Shown: piece after piece, positions 18,880 through 26,888 of the stretch
How the letters are laid out: each line of letters begins with the position of its first letter
Numbering within the stretch: the first letter of the stretch is position 1
Assembly: GCA_945861785.1 (NCBI GenBank)
Contig: CAMAWD010000050.1
Location: 1-43,808, forward strand
DNA length: 43,808 bases
Source of the DNA: Rhodoferax sp. OV413
GTDB lineage: Bacteria > Pseudomonadota > Gammaproteobacteria > Burkholderiales > Burkholderiaceae_C
Reading direction: 5' to 3'
The notes under the pieces: model-generated
Database searches by the model: none
The model's input: the letters and a program-made list of their open reading frames with translations, nothing else
Told to the model about the DNA's origin: nothing
Program-made: the position numbers and the translations under genes

Positions 18880-20499
18880 CTACCAGCGCCCGATCAGGAT
18901 GCCCATCATGCGCTCATGCGCATGCGTGCGCGAGCAGACCTGCGCATGGCTTTCGGTGACCCGCGATCTGCGTGCGACCAGCCACTCGAACAGACGCGCC
19001 TGCATGGCCGCACGCAGCGGCGCCAATGACGGATCGGCGCCCCGGTCGTCGAGCTCCGACGGGTCCTGCTGCAGGTCGAACAGCTGCGGGCGGTAGCCCT
19101 GCCACCAGATGAACTTGAAGCGCTCGTCGCGCACCATGAAGCCGTTGCAGGCGTCGGGCTCGCGCCCCAGGAACAGCCGCGCCTCGCGATAGGCATAGTC
19201 GAGCTGGGCAAACACGCAGTCGCGCCAGGGCGGGCCCAATGCCTGCTGCCGCGTCAGGCGCAGCAGCGAATGCCCCTCCACCCGGTGCTCCGGAATGGCA
19301 ATGCCCAGCGACTCGAGGATCGTCGGCAGCACGTCGACACACTCGACGAACTGCCGCGACGACTGCCCGCGCATCGCCAGCGCCTGCGCCGAGGGATCGA
19401 CCACCACCAAGGGCACGCGCAGGACCGGTTCGTAGAAGTACTCCTTTTCACCCAGCCAGTGGTCCCCGGCCAGGTCACCATGGTCGGAGGTGAACAGGAT
19501 GAGCGTGTCTTTGAAGCGGCCCAGTGCCTCCAGGCGGTCGAACAGCCGACCCAGTTCATCGTCGATCTGTCGCACCAGCCCCATGACGACCGGCCTCACC
19601 GTGCGCCAGACCTCGTCGCGCGCAAAAGACTGCGACTCCTCCAGCCGCTGGTAGGCCCCGAATACAGGGTGCGGATCTGTGCGCTCGGCGGCACTGCGCA
19701 CCGGCACGGCGCAGTCGTCCGGCCCGAACATCGCGTGGTAGGGTGCCGGGGCCTTGGCAGGCCAGTGGGGCTTGATGTAGCTCAGGTGCAGGGCCCAGGG
19801 CGTCTCGCCCTGGGCTTCGATGAAATCGATGGCGCGCTGGGTGAGGTAGGCGGTTTCGGAGTGCTCCGCGCGCACCTGCGCCGGCAGTGCCGCGTTGCGC
19901 ATCAGCCAGCCGCTGGCGACGCTGCCGTCCGTGGCGCGCGAGCCGATCACGAAATCGGTCCAGGGAGTGTCGCTGCGGTACCCATGCTCGATCAGGTACT
20001 GGCGGTAAGCGCTGCCGGCTTGCGGTTCGAAATGGCCGTCGTAGCGTTCGATCGGATCGAAACCACCCTCGTTGAAGAGCACGCGGCCGCGCGCATCCAT
20101 CTGGCAGCCGGCGACTTCGGCCCCGGCCCGGTCGGGGACGAAATGGGTCTTGCCCAGCAGTCGCAGGCTGCGTCCCGCATCCGCGAGGTAGTGCCCCAGC
20201 GTCCTTTCGTCGATCGGCAGCGGCACGCGGTTCCAGGTCACGCGGTGCGAGACCGGATATCGCCCGGTGTAGTACGACATGCGCGAGGGCCCGCAGACCC
20301 CGGAGTTCACGTAGGCGCGATCGAAGCGCACGCCACGCCGCGCCAGGCGCTCGAGGTTGGGGGTGGGGATCGCCCCGCCATACAGCGACAGGTAGTCGGC
20401 CCGCAACTGGTCGCACATGATGAAGAGCACGTTGCGCACGGCCGGCTGCGCATCCACGCCGGGGTTCGATGGGGCGCTGTGCATGGTCGGCGCAGCCAT
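18880..20499 (-). CDS. Sulfatase-superfamily hydrolase (arylsulfatase / phosphonate monoester hydrolase-like)
   Basis: A 539-residue member of the alkaline-phosphatase/sulfatase superfamily. The formylglycine signature is C-G-P-S-R (Cys69 in NSGVCGPSRMSYYTGRY). Metal-binding residues are the early Asp in FIMCDQLRAD and the DH pair in LFTSDHGDLAGDHW. Over its length it resembles the phosphonate monoester hydrolase/arylsulfatase subgroup, so it could cleave sulfate, phosphonate or phosphodiester bonds. No signal peptide is visible, which implies a cytoplasmic enzyme acting after uptake. Start ATG 20499 overlaps the TGA of the preceding TPP-enzyme gene by one base; the longer open frame to 20904 is only read-through into that gene. 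It is the last gene of the minus-strand catabolic arm. Confidence 0.92.
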   Translation of the reverse strand: MAAPTMHSAPSNPGVDAQPAVRNVLFIMCDQLRADYLSLYGGAIPTPNLERLARRGVRFDRAYVNSGVCGPSRMSYYTGRYPVSHRVTWNRVPLPIDERTLGHYLADAGRSLRLLGKTHFVPDRAGAEVAGCQMDARGRVLFNEGGFDPIERYDGHFEPQAGSAYRQYLIEHGYRSDTPWTDFVIGSRATDGSVASGWLMRNAALPAQVRAEHSETAYLTQRAIDFIEAQGETPWALHLSYIKPHWPAKAPAPYHAMFGPDDCAVPVRSAAERTDPHPVFGAYQRLEESQSFARDEVWRTVRPVVMGLVRQIDDELGRLFDRLEALGRFKDTLILFTSDHGDLAGDHWLGEKEYFYEPVLRVPLVVVDPSAQALAMRGQSSRQFVECVDVLPTILESLGIAIPEHRVEGHSLLRLTRQQALGPPWRDCVFAQLDYAYREARLFLGREPDACNGFMVRDERFKFIWWQGYRPQLFDLQQDPSELDDRGADPSLAPLRAAMQARLFEWLVARRSRVTESHAQVCSRTHAHERMMGILIGRW

Positions 20500-22142
20500 C
20501 AGATCCGTGGACCGGAGAACGGCACGGCGAACGGTCCGAGCGCGTCCATGTCGAACTCGACCAGGGTGGCGGGGCCGCGGTCCGCCAGGATCGAGCGCAA
20601 CCGGCCTTCCAGCCCCTCGAAGGACGCCACGCGGTGGTAGCGGTATCCGTAGGCCCTGGCCAGCGCCCCGAAATCCGGCGTATGCAGGTCCGAATAGATG
20701 CGCCGACCGCCGAACTGCGCATCCGACAGGTTGCGCAGGATGCCGTAGCCCCGGTCGTTCATCACCAGCAGCACGAGGCCGGTGTTCTCCTGGACGGCGG
20801 TGGGCAACTCGGCGGCATTGAGCATCAGGCCCCCGTCGCCCGCCAGAGCCAGTGTGATGCGCCCGGGGTGCGCCACTGCGGCGCCAATGGCCATGGACAG
20901 GCACTGGCCGATGCCGCCGCCCGCGGCATGCGCGGCCTGGTCGGCGCCCGGCACCCGGAACAGGCGGTTGCCCCAGGTCCCGTTGGAGATCGTCACGTCG
21001 CGGATCCAGTTGATGTTGCGCCCGGCGGCCGCCTGCAGCGCATCGTTGAGCTGGTCGTACGGCGCCACGTTGTCACGCAGCTTCGCGCACGCCCTGGCAC
21101 GCGCGCCGGCGAGGTCGGTATGGAAGGTCGGGTCGGTTTCGAGGCTGCCGGCCAGCCGGTCGGCCAGGCCTTCGAGCACCAGCGCAGAATCGCCATGCAC
21201 GAACTGCGCCGCCACGTAGCCCTTGCCGTCGGCGCGCGGGTCGGCGTCGACGCGGTACAGGGGCTGCGGCAGCTTGAGCGTGTGGCGCGCGGTCTCGGGC
21301 ACGCGCAACCGCGAACCCACCACCACCACGGCATCGCAGGTCTGGTAGAACGCCTCGATGGCCGGCTGCAGGTTGAAGGTGCCCAGGCTGCGCGCGTCGT
21401 TCTCGTCCACCACGCCGCGCCCCTGCAGGCTCGTGACCAGGCCGAAACCGGCATCGAGCAGGCGCGCGGCACCGCGGCCGGCATGGGTGGCGCCGCCGCC
21501 GAGCCACAACAAGGGCCGCCGCGCACTGCGCAGCCGGTCGGCCAGCGCGTCCAGCGCCGCCGCCGACGGCACGGGCGCCAGCACCGGCAGCGGGCACAGG
21601 TCGTCCGGCCAGCGGGTCAGCGCCGCACCCTGGATATCGATCGGGATCTCGATGCTGACCGGGCCGCTGGGGGCCGTCATGGCCGTGCGCAGGGCCTCGC
21701 GGAACACGCCCAGGGCGGTATCGGCCGACCAGACGCGGTAGGCGGCCTTGCTCACAGCACCCAGCAGGCCGAGTTGGTCCTTGGCCTCATGCACATCGCC
21801 CCAGTCCCGGTCCAGATAACGCGACTCCACCTGCCCGGTGACATGCAGCAAGGCAGTGCCGGCGGTGCCGGCTTCGATCAGCGCACCACAGGCGTTGCCG
21901 GCACCGGCACCGGTGCTGGTGAATGCCACGCCGACATGGCCCGAGGTGCGCGCGTAGGCGTCCGCCATGTTGACCGCGCCAGCCTCACCACGGGCGCATA
22001 CGTAACGCACCGCACCGCGGCGCGCCAGCGCATCGAGCAGCGGCAGGTTGTGCACCGAGAGCACGCCGAACGCGGCCCGCACGCCGGCCTGCTCCAGGAA
22101 GGCCGCGAGCAGATCGCCGACCGTGGTTTGGTTGTGGGTCAT
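20499..22142 (-). CDS. Thiamine pyrophosphate-dependent enzyme (acetolactate synthase / 2-oxo-acid decarboxylase superfamily)
   Basis: A 547-residue three-domain TPP enzyme. The catalytic Glu that activates TPP is in CARGEAGAVNMADAYAR (Glu53). The C-terminal cofactor motif is GDGGLMLNAAELP starting at residue 435, with the paired Asn at 462 (VMNDRGYG). The middle domain is the Rossmann-like TPP_M fold. Members decarboxylate 2-oxo acids or condense the resulting acyl anion; the sequence does not name the substrate. Start ATG 22142 overlaps the FAD-hydroxylase stop (ATGA), and its own stop overlaps the sulfatase start, so it sits in a tightly coupled operon. A role in processing a 2-oxo acid from ring cleavage is inference. 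Confidence 0.9.
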   Translation of the reverse strand: MTHNQTTVGDLLAAFLEQAGVRAAFGVLSVHNLPLLDALARRGAVRYVCARGEAGAVNMADAYARTSGHVGVAFTSTGAGAGNACGALIEAGTAGTALLHVTGQVESRYLDRDWGDVHEAKDQLGLLGAVSKAAYRVWSADTALGVFREALRTAMTAPSGPVSIEIPIDIQGAALTRWPDDLCPLPVLAPVPSAAALDALADRLRSARRPLLWLGGGATHAGRGAARLLDAGFGLVTSLQGRGVVDENDARSLGTFNLQPAIEAFYQTCDAVVVVGSRLRVPETARHTLKLPQPLYRVDADPRADGKGYVAAQFVHGDSALVLEGLADRLAGSLETDPTFHTDLAGARARACAKLRDNVAPYDQLNDALQAAAGRNINWIRDVTISNGTWGNRLFRVPGADQAAHAAGGGIGQCLSMAIGAAVAHPGRITLALAGDGGLMLNAAELPTAVQENTGLVLLVMNDRGYGILRNLSDAQFGGRRIYSDLHTPDFGALARAYGYRYHRVASFEGLEGRLRSILADRGPATLVEFDMDALGPFAVPFSGPRI

Positions 22143-23815
22143 GCTGGGTTTTCAGTCGCGCCTGCAGGCGCATCGCAGGGGGCTTGCGCCGCCGAGAAGC
22201 GGTCGAGGAATTTTTCCCCGAGCAGCGCGATTTCCGTGCCGCGGCAGACCGCGGCCACGTAACGGTCGGGGCGCAGCAGCACGACATCGCCGCCACCGCG
22301 CAAGAACCAGCCACTGAGCAGGTTCTCGACATCCTGCACGACCACCGTGGAGGTCGTGCTGCACACCGGACGGCCTGGTCCTGCGCCGCTGCGCGAGCGC
22401 ACCACCATCAGGCTGGCAGCCCCCAGGCGGCGCCAACGTGCGCGCTGCGCGTCGTCGAGCAGCAGCCACGGATCGGTATTCCAGCCGACCAGGCACAAAC
22501 CCGGACCACAGGCGTCGTCCAGGCGCACCGTGCGGCCGTCGGGCAGCTCGACCAACGGCTGGATCGCCATGCGCCCGAGCAAGGCAGATTCGCGACCCGC
22601 TATCGGCGCCACGACACCCTGCGCATCGTAGCGTGGCATCGGCTTGAACCGCATCTGCAATACATAGTCGCGCACCGGCGGCAGGTACTGCATGGCCAGC
22701 AGCAGCCGGTCGCGCAGCCAGGCCAGGGGCCGGTTGCGCAGGGAAAAGATCGCTCCCACCTGGTCGGCGAGTTCGATCATCGTCCTGGCGTGCCCATGGC
22801 GCTCGCAATGGTAGGTGTCCAGGACGGCCGGGGCCAGCGTGCCGTGCACGACTCCGGCCAGCTTCCAGGCCAGGTTCCCGGCGTCGCGAAAGCCGGCATT
22901 GAGGCCCTGGCCGATCCAGGGCGGCGAGAGGTGGGCCGCGTCGCCCGCCAGGAACACCCGTCCCTCGCGAAAGCGGCGCGCCACGCGCGAGTGGTGGGCG
23001 TAGACCCGCGCACGGATGATGCGCAGCGCTGCCGGATCGGGCACATGGGCTGCCAGCAGCGCCCGCACCCGCTCGGGCCGCAGCATCTGCTCGTCGTCCT
23101 CACCCGGAAACAGCAGGAACTCCCAGCGCCGCAGGCCGTAGGGAAGGCGCAGGCTGACGTACGGGCGGGCCGGCTCGCAATGCAGCGCGGTGTAGGGCGC
23201 GTCCAGCGGATCGTTCTCGCATTCGATCACCACCCACTTGCGCGCGTGGGTCCTGCCGTCGAAGGGAATGTGCAGCAGCTTGTCACGCACGGTGCTGCGC
23301 CCGCCGTCGGCGGCCACCACAAAACGCGCGCGCAGTTGACGGGCCTTGCCATCGGAGTCCTGGACCTGCAAGCTCGCCCCGTCGCCGTCCTGCTCGAGTC
23401 CGGTCAGTTCGGCTCCCGTCCACATGCCCACATGCGCAAAGCGCTCCAGCCCGTGGCGCAGCGCCTGCTCGGCCAGGGGCTGGGAGAAGATATTGCGCCG
23501 GTACCAGCCGAACTCGCGCGTGGTGGGCAGGATGTCGGCAAAACACCGCCTGTCGGCGGTGAACATGCGCATCGGCACGTTGGACACGGCGTCGCGCAGG
23601 ATGTCTTGCGCGAGGCCGGCCGCCTGCAGGACGCGCAGGGCCTCGTCATCCATGCCCACCGCGCGCGGATAGTCGAGGATCTCGGGACTGCGCTCCAGCA
23701 CCAGGGTCTGCACGCCGTAGACGCCGAGCAGGTTCGCGATCAGCACGCCGACCGGCCCGCCACCCACGACCACGACATCGGCTCCCGTCCCCATGGCGTC
23801 CTCGTGCCGGGTCAT
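22139..23815 (-). CDS. FAD-dependent aromatic hydroxylase (class A flavoprotein monooxygenase, MhpA-like)
   Basis: A 558-residue group A flavin monooxygenase, related to 3-(3-hydroxyphenyl)propionate hydroxylase (MhpA) and phenol/PheA-type enzymes. It shows the dinucleotide motif VVVGGGPVGVLIANLLG near the N-terminus, the DG motif VAADGGRSTVRD, and the GD motif VFLAGDAAHLSPPWIGQG, together with GLNAGFRDAGNLAWKLAG. It would hydroxylate a phenolic ring using NAD(P)H and O2. The start overlaps the hydrolase stop (ATGA at 23812-23815), and its stop overlaps the next start. Its presence with hydrolase, VOC and hydratase genes is the strongest hint of an aromatic ring-cleavage pathway. Confidence 0.93.
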   Translation of the reverse strand: MTRHEDAMGTGADVVVVGGGPVGVLIANLLGVYGVQTLVLERSPEILDYPRAVGMDDEALRVLQAAGLAQDILRDAVSNVPMRMFTADRRCFADILPTTREFGWYRRNIFSQPLAEQALRHGLERFAHVGMWTGAELTGLEQDGDGASLQVQDSDGKARQLRARFVVAADGGRSTVRDKLLHIPFDGRTHARKWVVIECENDPLDAPYTALHCEPARPYVSLRLPYGLRRWEFLLFPGEDDEQMLRPERVRALLAAHVPDPAALRIIRARVYAHHSRVARRFREGRVFLAGDAAHLSPPWIGQGLNAGFRDAGNLAWKLAGVVHGTLAPAVLDTYHCERHGHARTMIELADQVGAIFSLRNRPLAWLRDRLLLAMQYLPPVRDYVLQMRFKPMPRYDAQGVVAPIAGRESALLGRMAIQPLVELPDGRTVRLDDACGPGLCLVGWNTDPWLLLDDAQRARWRRLGAASLMVVRSRSGAGPGRPVCSTTSTVVVQDVENLLSGWFLRGGGDVVLLRPDRYVAAVCRGTEIALLGEKFLDRFSAAQAPCDAPAGATENPA

Positions 23816-24708
23816 GGCAGCGCCGCGTTCAGGAAATCACGCACGGCCGCGATGAACACCTGCGGCGCGTCGTCGTGCACATAGTGCCCCGCACCCGGCA
23901 CGGCGAACTCGCGCAGACTGCGGCAACGCTGCCGCATCTGCAGGGCCGTCGCCTCGGACAGGAAATCGGACTGCATGCCGCGCAGCAGCAGGACCGGACA
24001 CAGCAGGGCCTCCAGATGCGGCCACAGGTCCAGCGGCGCGATCCGGGTGCGGGCCTGCGCGATGCCGGCCTGGTCGTGGCGCCATACGACCCGGCCGTCG
24101 CCGGCCTGCTCGAGGGAATGGCGTACCCGCGAATCGATCGCGGCCTCGGTGACGTGGGGCCGGATCGAGCGCCAGAAACGGCGCGCCGTGGCCCAGTCGG
24201 CAAAGGCATCCGGTGTCGCCGCCAGCTCGCGCCGGATGCGCTCGGCACCTGCGCTGGACGCCGATGCGCCGGGACCCATGTCCTCGATGACCAGACCGGC
24301 CACCTGCTGCGGGTGGCGCGCCGCATAGACGATCGCATTGGCGCCCCCCATGGAGTGGCCCAGCAGGTAAAAGCGCCGCAGGCCGAGCGCCTGCACCAGG
24401 GCCTCGACATCGGCCACATAGGTCAGCGTGTCGTAGCGCTGCTGCGGATCCCAGTCGCTCGACCCGCGGCCACGCTGGTCCAGGCTGATCACCTGCCAAC
24501 GATCGGCCAGGGCGAGCGCGAGGTCCTCGAACGTCTCGGCGTAACTGCGCAGTCCATGCAGGGCCAGCAGCACCGGGGCACCGGCGCAGCCCCAGCTCAC
24601 GCAGTGAAACCGCATCCCGTTGAGCGTGACATCGTGGTCCACGCGCGGCGCGGGGGTATCGGCGGGGGTATCGGCGGGGTTCGTCATGGGTTCATGGGGG
24701 TGCGGCAT
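23812..24708 (-). CDS. Alpha/beta hydrolase, possible meta-cleavage product hydrolase
   Basis: A 298-residue alpha/beta hydrolase with the oxyanion motif LALHGLRSYAETF, LDQRGRGSSD, the nucleophile elbow GHSMGGANA, an acid residue in RGMQSDFLSEATA, and the terminal His in PGAGHYVHDD. These are the landmarks of the MhpC/BphD-type family, which also includes haloperoxidases and esterases. Start ATG 24708 (MPHPHEP) is preferred to ATG 24687; the N-terminus carries a short tandem repeat ADTPADTPA. It overlaps the FAD-hydroxylase start by four bases and lies 49 bases after the DUF1185 gene. C-C bond hydrolysis is inferred from neighbours only. Confidence 0.88.
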   Translation of the reverse strand: MPHPHEPMTNPADTPADTPAPRVDHDVTLNGMRFHCVSWGCAGAPVLLALHGLRSYAETFEDLALALADRWQVISLDQRGRGSSDWDPQQRYDTLTYVADVEALVQALGLRRFYLLGHSMGGANAIVYAARHPQQVAGLVIEDMGPGASASSAGAERIRRELAATPDAFADWATARRFWRSIRPHVTEAAIDSRVRHSLEQAGDGRVVWRHDQAGIAQARTRIAPLDLWPHLEALLCPVLLLRGMQSDFLSEATALQMRQRCRSLREFAVPGAGHYVHDDAPQVFIAAVRDFLNAALP

Positions 24709-24757
24709 GCCGGCGATCTCACGGCGAGAACTGGCCCACAAGCGCCGGCAGCCAGCC

Positions 24758-25372
24758 TCAGCGCAGCCCGTCCTTGCCCTCGATTTCGCCGGCCTTGATT
24801 CCGCCGAGCCGGGCATGCAGGCGTCCGCGCGTGGCCACCGCGAAGGCCAGCAGAATTTCATCGGGCGCCGGTGCATCGGCAAAGCAGGCGGTCAGCGTGT
24901 CGTAATGCGAACGGACATACAGGGCGTCCTTGTGGGCCAACGGAATGTCGATCGCCGTGCCCGGCGCGCCGCGCTTGCCGCTGGACGGGATCCAGGCCTT
25001 GGCGCCTCCCACGGCGTCGCGCAGCGGTTCGGCGAAGGTCGTGGTCAGCAGCATGTTGCCGTGTTCGTATTCACCGTCGGTACCCACGATGCAGGACTTG
25101 CCGTAGCTCTGCACCTCCACGCCATTGGCAGACTGCCGGATGCGACGCCCGAACTCGGTCCCCAGCATGGCGGACGCCTGCACCCACTCGCTCAGGTCCT
25201 GCACGTAACGCCCGGCGCAGGGGTTGTGCAGCGCCGCCGCCACCACGATGCGGCACAGCGGCGCGCCGTCGGCCGGGCGGCCGAACTCGCCGGCCAGGGT
25301 TTCGTCGACCTGCAAGAACCATTTGCGGATATGGAAAGGCCCGAAGTTGGCCGGGCGCGGGGTGTCATTCAT
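24758..25372 (-). CDS. Amino acid synthesis family protein (DUF1185)
   Basis: A 204-residue DUF1185 protein. The recognisable stretches are FHIRKWFLQVDETL at the start, VVAAALHNPCAGRYVQDLSE, SYGKSCIVGTDGE, AVGGAKAWIPSSGK and APGTAIDIPLAHKDALYVRSHYD. The family is often annotated as amino acid synthesis, but no reaction is established to my knowledge. It is common in catabolic clusters with TctC proteins. ATG 25372 overlaps the VOC stop by eight bases (ATGAATGA), which implies translational coupling; an open frame extending to 25591 is a shadow of the VOC gene. No signal peptide or membrane segment is visible. Confidence 0.88.
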   Translation of the reverse strand: MNDTPRPANFGPFHIRKWFLQVDETLAGEFGRPADGAPLCRIVVAAALHNPCAGRYVQDLSEWVQASAMLGTEFGRRIRQSANGVEVQSYGKSCIVGTDGEYEHGNMLLTTTFAEPLRDAVGGAKAWIPSSGKRGAPGTAIDIPLAHKDALYVRSHYDTLTACFADAPAPDEILLAFAVATRGRLHARLGGIKAGEIEGKDGLR

Positions 25373-25823
25373 CGAGGGGCTCCAGGGGAAACGGATCGCT
25401 GGGGGCGTTGTAGGCGCGCAGGATGCGCTTGCCTTCGGCATCGTCGTGCACGGTTTCGCAGAAGAACTCGAAGCGGTGACCGTCCGGGTCGGTGAAATAC
25501 AGGCCGTAACCCACCTTGTGGTCGGCGGTCTTGACCACCGCCACGTTCTTGCGCAGCAGCATCGCGTACAGCCGGCGCAATTCGTCCACATCGCCCTCTA
25601 TTTCCAGGCCGTAATGCTGCAGGTTGATGTTGCCGCGCTCGTGCGGCAGCGGCGCGCGGATCAGCGCGATGTCGTGGTGCTTCTTGCCGAAGGACAGGAA
25701 CACCCACTCGGGACCGCGCGCCGTCTCCTGCATGCCCAACACGTCCTCGTACCAGGGCGCGGAGGCGAACGGGTCGCGCACGAACAGGGCGATGTGCGTG
25801 CGCCGGATGCGTGGCGTGGTCAT
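25365..25823 (-). CDS. VOC-superfamily protein, possible one-domain extradiol dioxygenase
   Basis: A 152-residue vicinal-oxygen-chelate protein with a single paired beta-alpha-beta-beta-beta module. Candidate metal ligands are His10 (THIALFVRD), His70 (NLQHYGLEI) and Glu119 (HRFEFFCE). The spacing of 60 and 49 residues is close to the His-His-Glu set of type I extradiol dioxygenases. His49/His50 lie in the strand that supplies a fourth ligand in glyoxalase-type members. The length fits glyoxalase/fosfomycin-resistance proteins, but one-domain extradiol dioxygenases are known. Start ATG 25823 overlaps the propeller gene stop (ATGA). In a cluster with hydroxylase, hydrolase and hydratase, ring cleavage is the attractive role, but it is unproven. 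Confidence 0.85.
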   Translation of the reverse strand: MTTPRIRRTHIALFVRDPFASAPWYEDVLGMQETARGPEWVFLSFGKKHHDIALIRAPLPHERGNINLQHYGLEIEGDVDELRRLYAMLLRKNVAVVKTADHKVGYGLYFTDPDGHRFEFFCETVHDDAEGKRILRAYNAPSDPFPLEPLDE

Positions 25824-26878
25824 GGAGCGGCCTGCAGTGCCGGAATGCCCGTGGTCTGCGCATGCGGCACCAGGTTTGCGACGGCCGGCGTCCAGACCAC
25901 CGAGGTGATTTCGCTGAACTCCCGCCACTCCTTGGTCCAGTGCAGCCCGCGGTCGATGCTGCGGTGCAACTGCCCGTACTTGGTGCCGGCGAACAGCAGC
26001 GACGGATCGGCCGCATGCACGCCCACGGCCCAGAAGGTCGAATTGGGCGCGCTGGCCATGCGGGTGGCCGCCCAGCTGACGCCACCATCGGCGGACCGGT
26101 ACAACATGCTGCGCGTGCCCGGCGTTCCATCCCCCACGGCCAGCAGCAGCTCGGAGGGCTTGTCTGCCAGCGGCTGCACGGTGCGGGTGTAGTACTGGCC
26201 GTCGAACACCTCGCGCGACAGCAGCGCGCTCCAGCTCAGGCCGTCATCCGTGCTGCGGTAGACCGCGTTGACCGTCAGCAGCAGGATGGTCTTGGCGCCA
26301 TCGGGCGCACGCTGGATCGAGATCGCATGGATGTCGGCGATGCGGATGGTGCGCCCCGGGCCGTCGATGCGCTCCCAGGTCGCGCCCTGGTCGCGGCTGC
26401 GGAACGCACCGCCCTCCTCGACGCCGAACCACACGTCCTTCGAGTCGCCCGGATCGACCGCGATGGTCAGCAGGCGCGGGCGGTTCACCCCCTCGCAGAA
26501 TTCCGCAAACACAGGCACGATCTCTTTCCAGTTCGCCCCCGCATCCACGGACTTGAACAACCGGCAGCGGGACGGCGCGCCGGTACCAGCATACAGGATG
26601 CGCGAATCGGACGGGTCTATGGCCAATGACCAGACGGTGAGGCCGTTGAGCGGCGAGTCGATGCGCGTGAAGTGCGCCCCCGCATCCTCGCTCACGCACA
26701 GCCCGGCATCGGCACCCACCAGGATGCGGCGCGGGTCGTTGCGGTCCACGGCCATGGCGCGCACCGTTCCGTCGAATTCAATGGCCTCCCTGAGCCCTAG
26801 CCGGTGCCAGGTTCTGCCGTCGTCGCTGCTGCGCAAGATGCCTTGTCCGGCGGTGCCGACCAGGATGGTGCCCTGCAT
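25820..26878 (-). CDS. Seven-Asp-box beta-propeller protein (BNR/sialidase-like fold), no signal peptide
   Basis: A 352-residue protein with seven Asp-box (BNR) motifs of the form S-x-D-x-G-x-x-W/F: SSDDGRTW (17-24), SEDAGAHF (63-70), SVDAGANW, SRDQGATW, STDDGLSW, SADGGVSW and SIDRGLHW. They recur about every 45-50 residues, one per blade of a predicted seven-bladed propeller. There is no signal peptide and no sialidase catalytic Arg triad or FRIP motif that I can see, so the common label exo-alpha-sialidase is probably wrong. Start ATG 26878 has a GAGGAG ribosome-binding site. It lies 10 bases after the SDR gene and overlaps the VOC gene (ATGA). Function unknown; a scaffold, lactonase or lyase role is conceivable. 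Confidence 0.87.
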   Translation of the reverse strand: MQGTILVGTAGQGILRSSDDGRTWHRLGLREAIEFDGTVRAMAVDRNDPRRILVGADAGLCVSEDAGAHFTRIDSPLNGLTVWSLAIDPSDSRILYAGTGAPSRCRLFKSVDAGANWKEIVPVFAEFCEGVNRPRLLTIAVDPGDSKDVWFGVEEGGAFRSRDQGATWERIDGPGRTIRIADIHAISIQRAPDGAKTILLLTVNAVYRSTDDGLSWSALLSREVFDGQYYTRTVQPLADKPSELLLAVGDGTPGTRSMLYRSADGGVSWAATRMASAPNSTFWAVGVHAADPSLLFAGTKYGQLHRSIDRGLHWTKEWREFSEITSVVWTPAVANLVPHAQTTGIPALQAAP

Positions 26879-26888
26879 GTCCGTCTCC

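Noticed and set aside
20469-22262. Plus-strand frame of 597 codons
   Set aside because: Antisense shadow of the TPP enzyme, which has the Glu and GDG motifs.
25820-26878. Exo-alpha-sialidase
   Set aside because: Only the Asp-box repeats support it; no signal peptide and no visible sialidase active-site residues.
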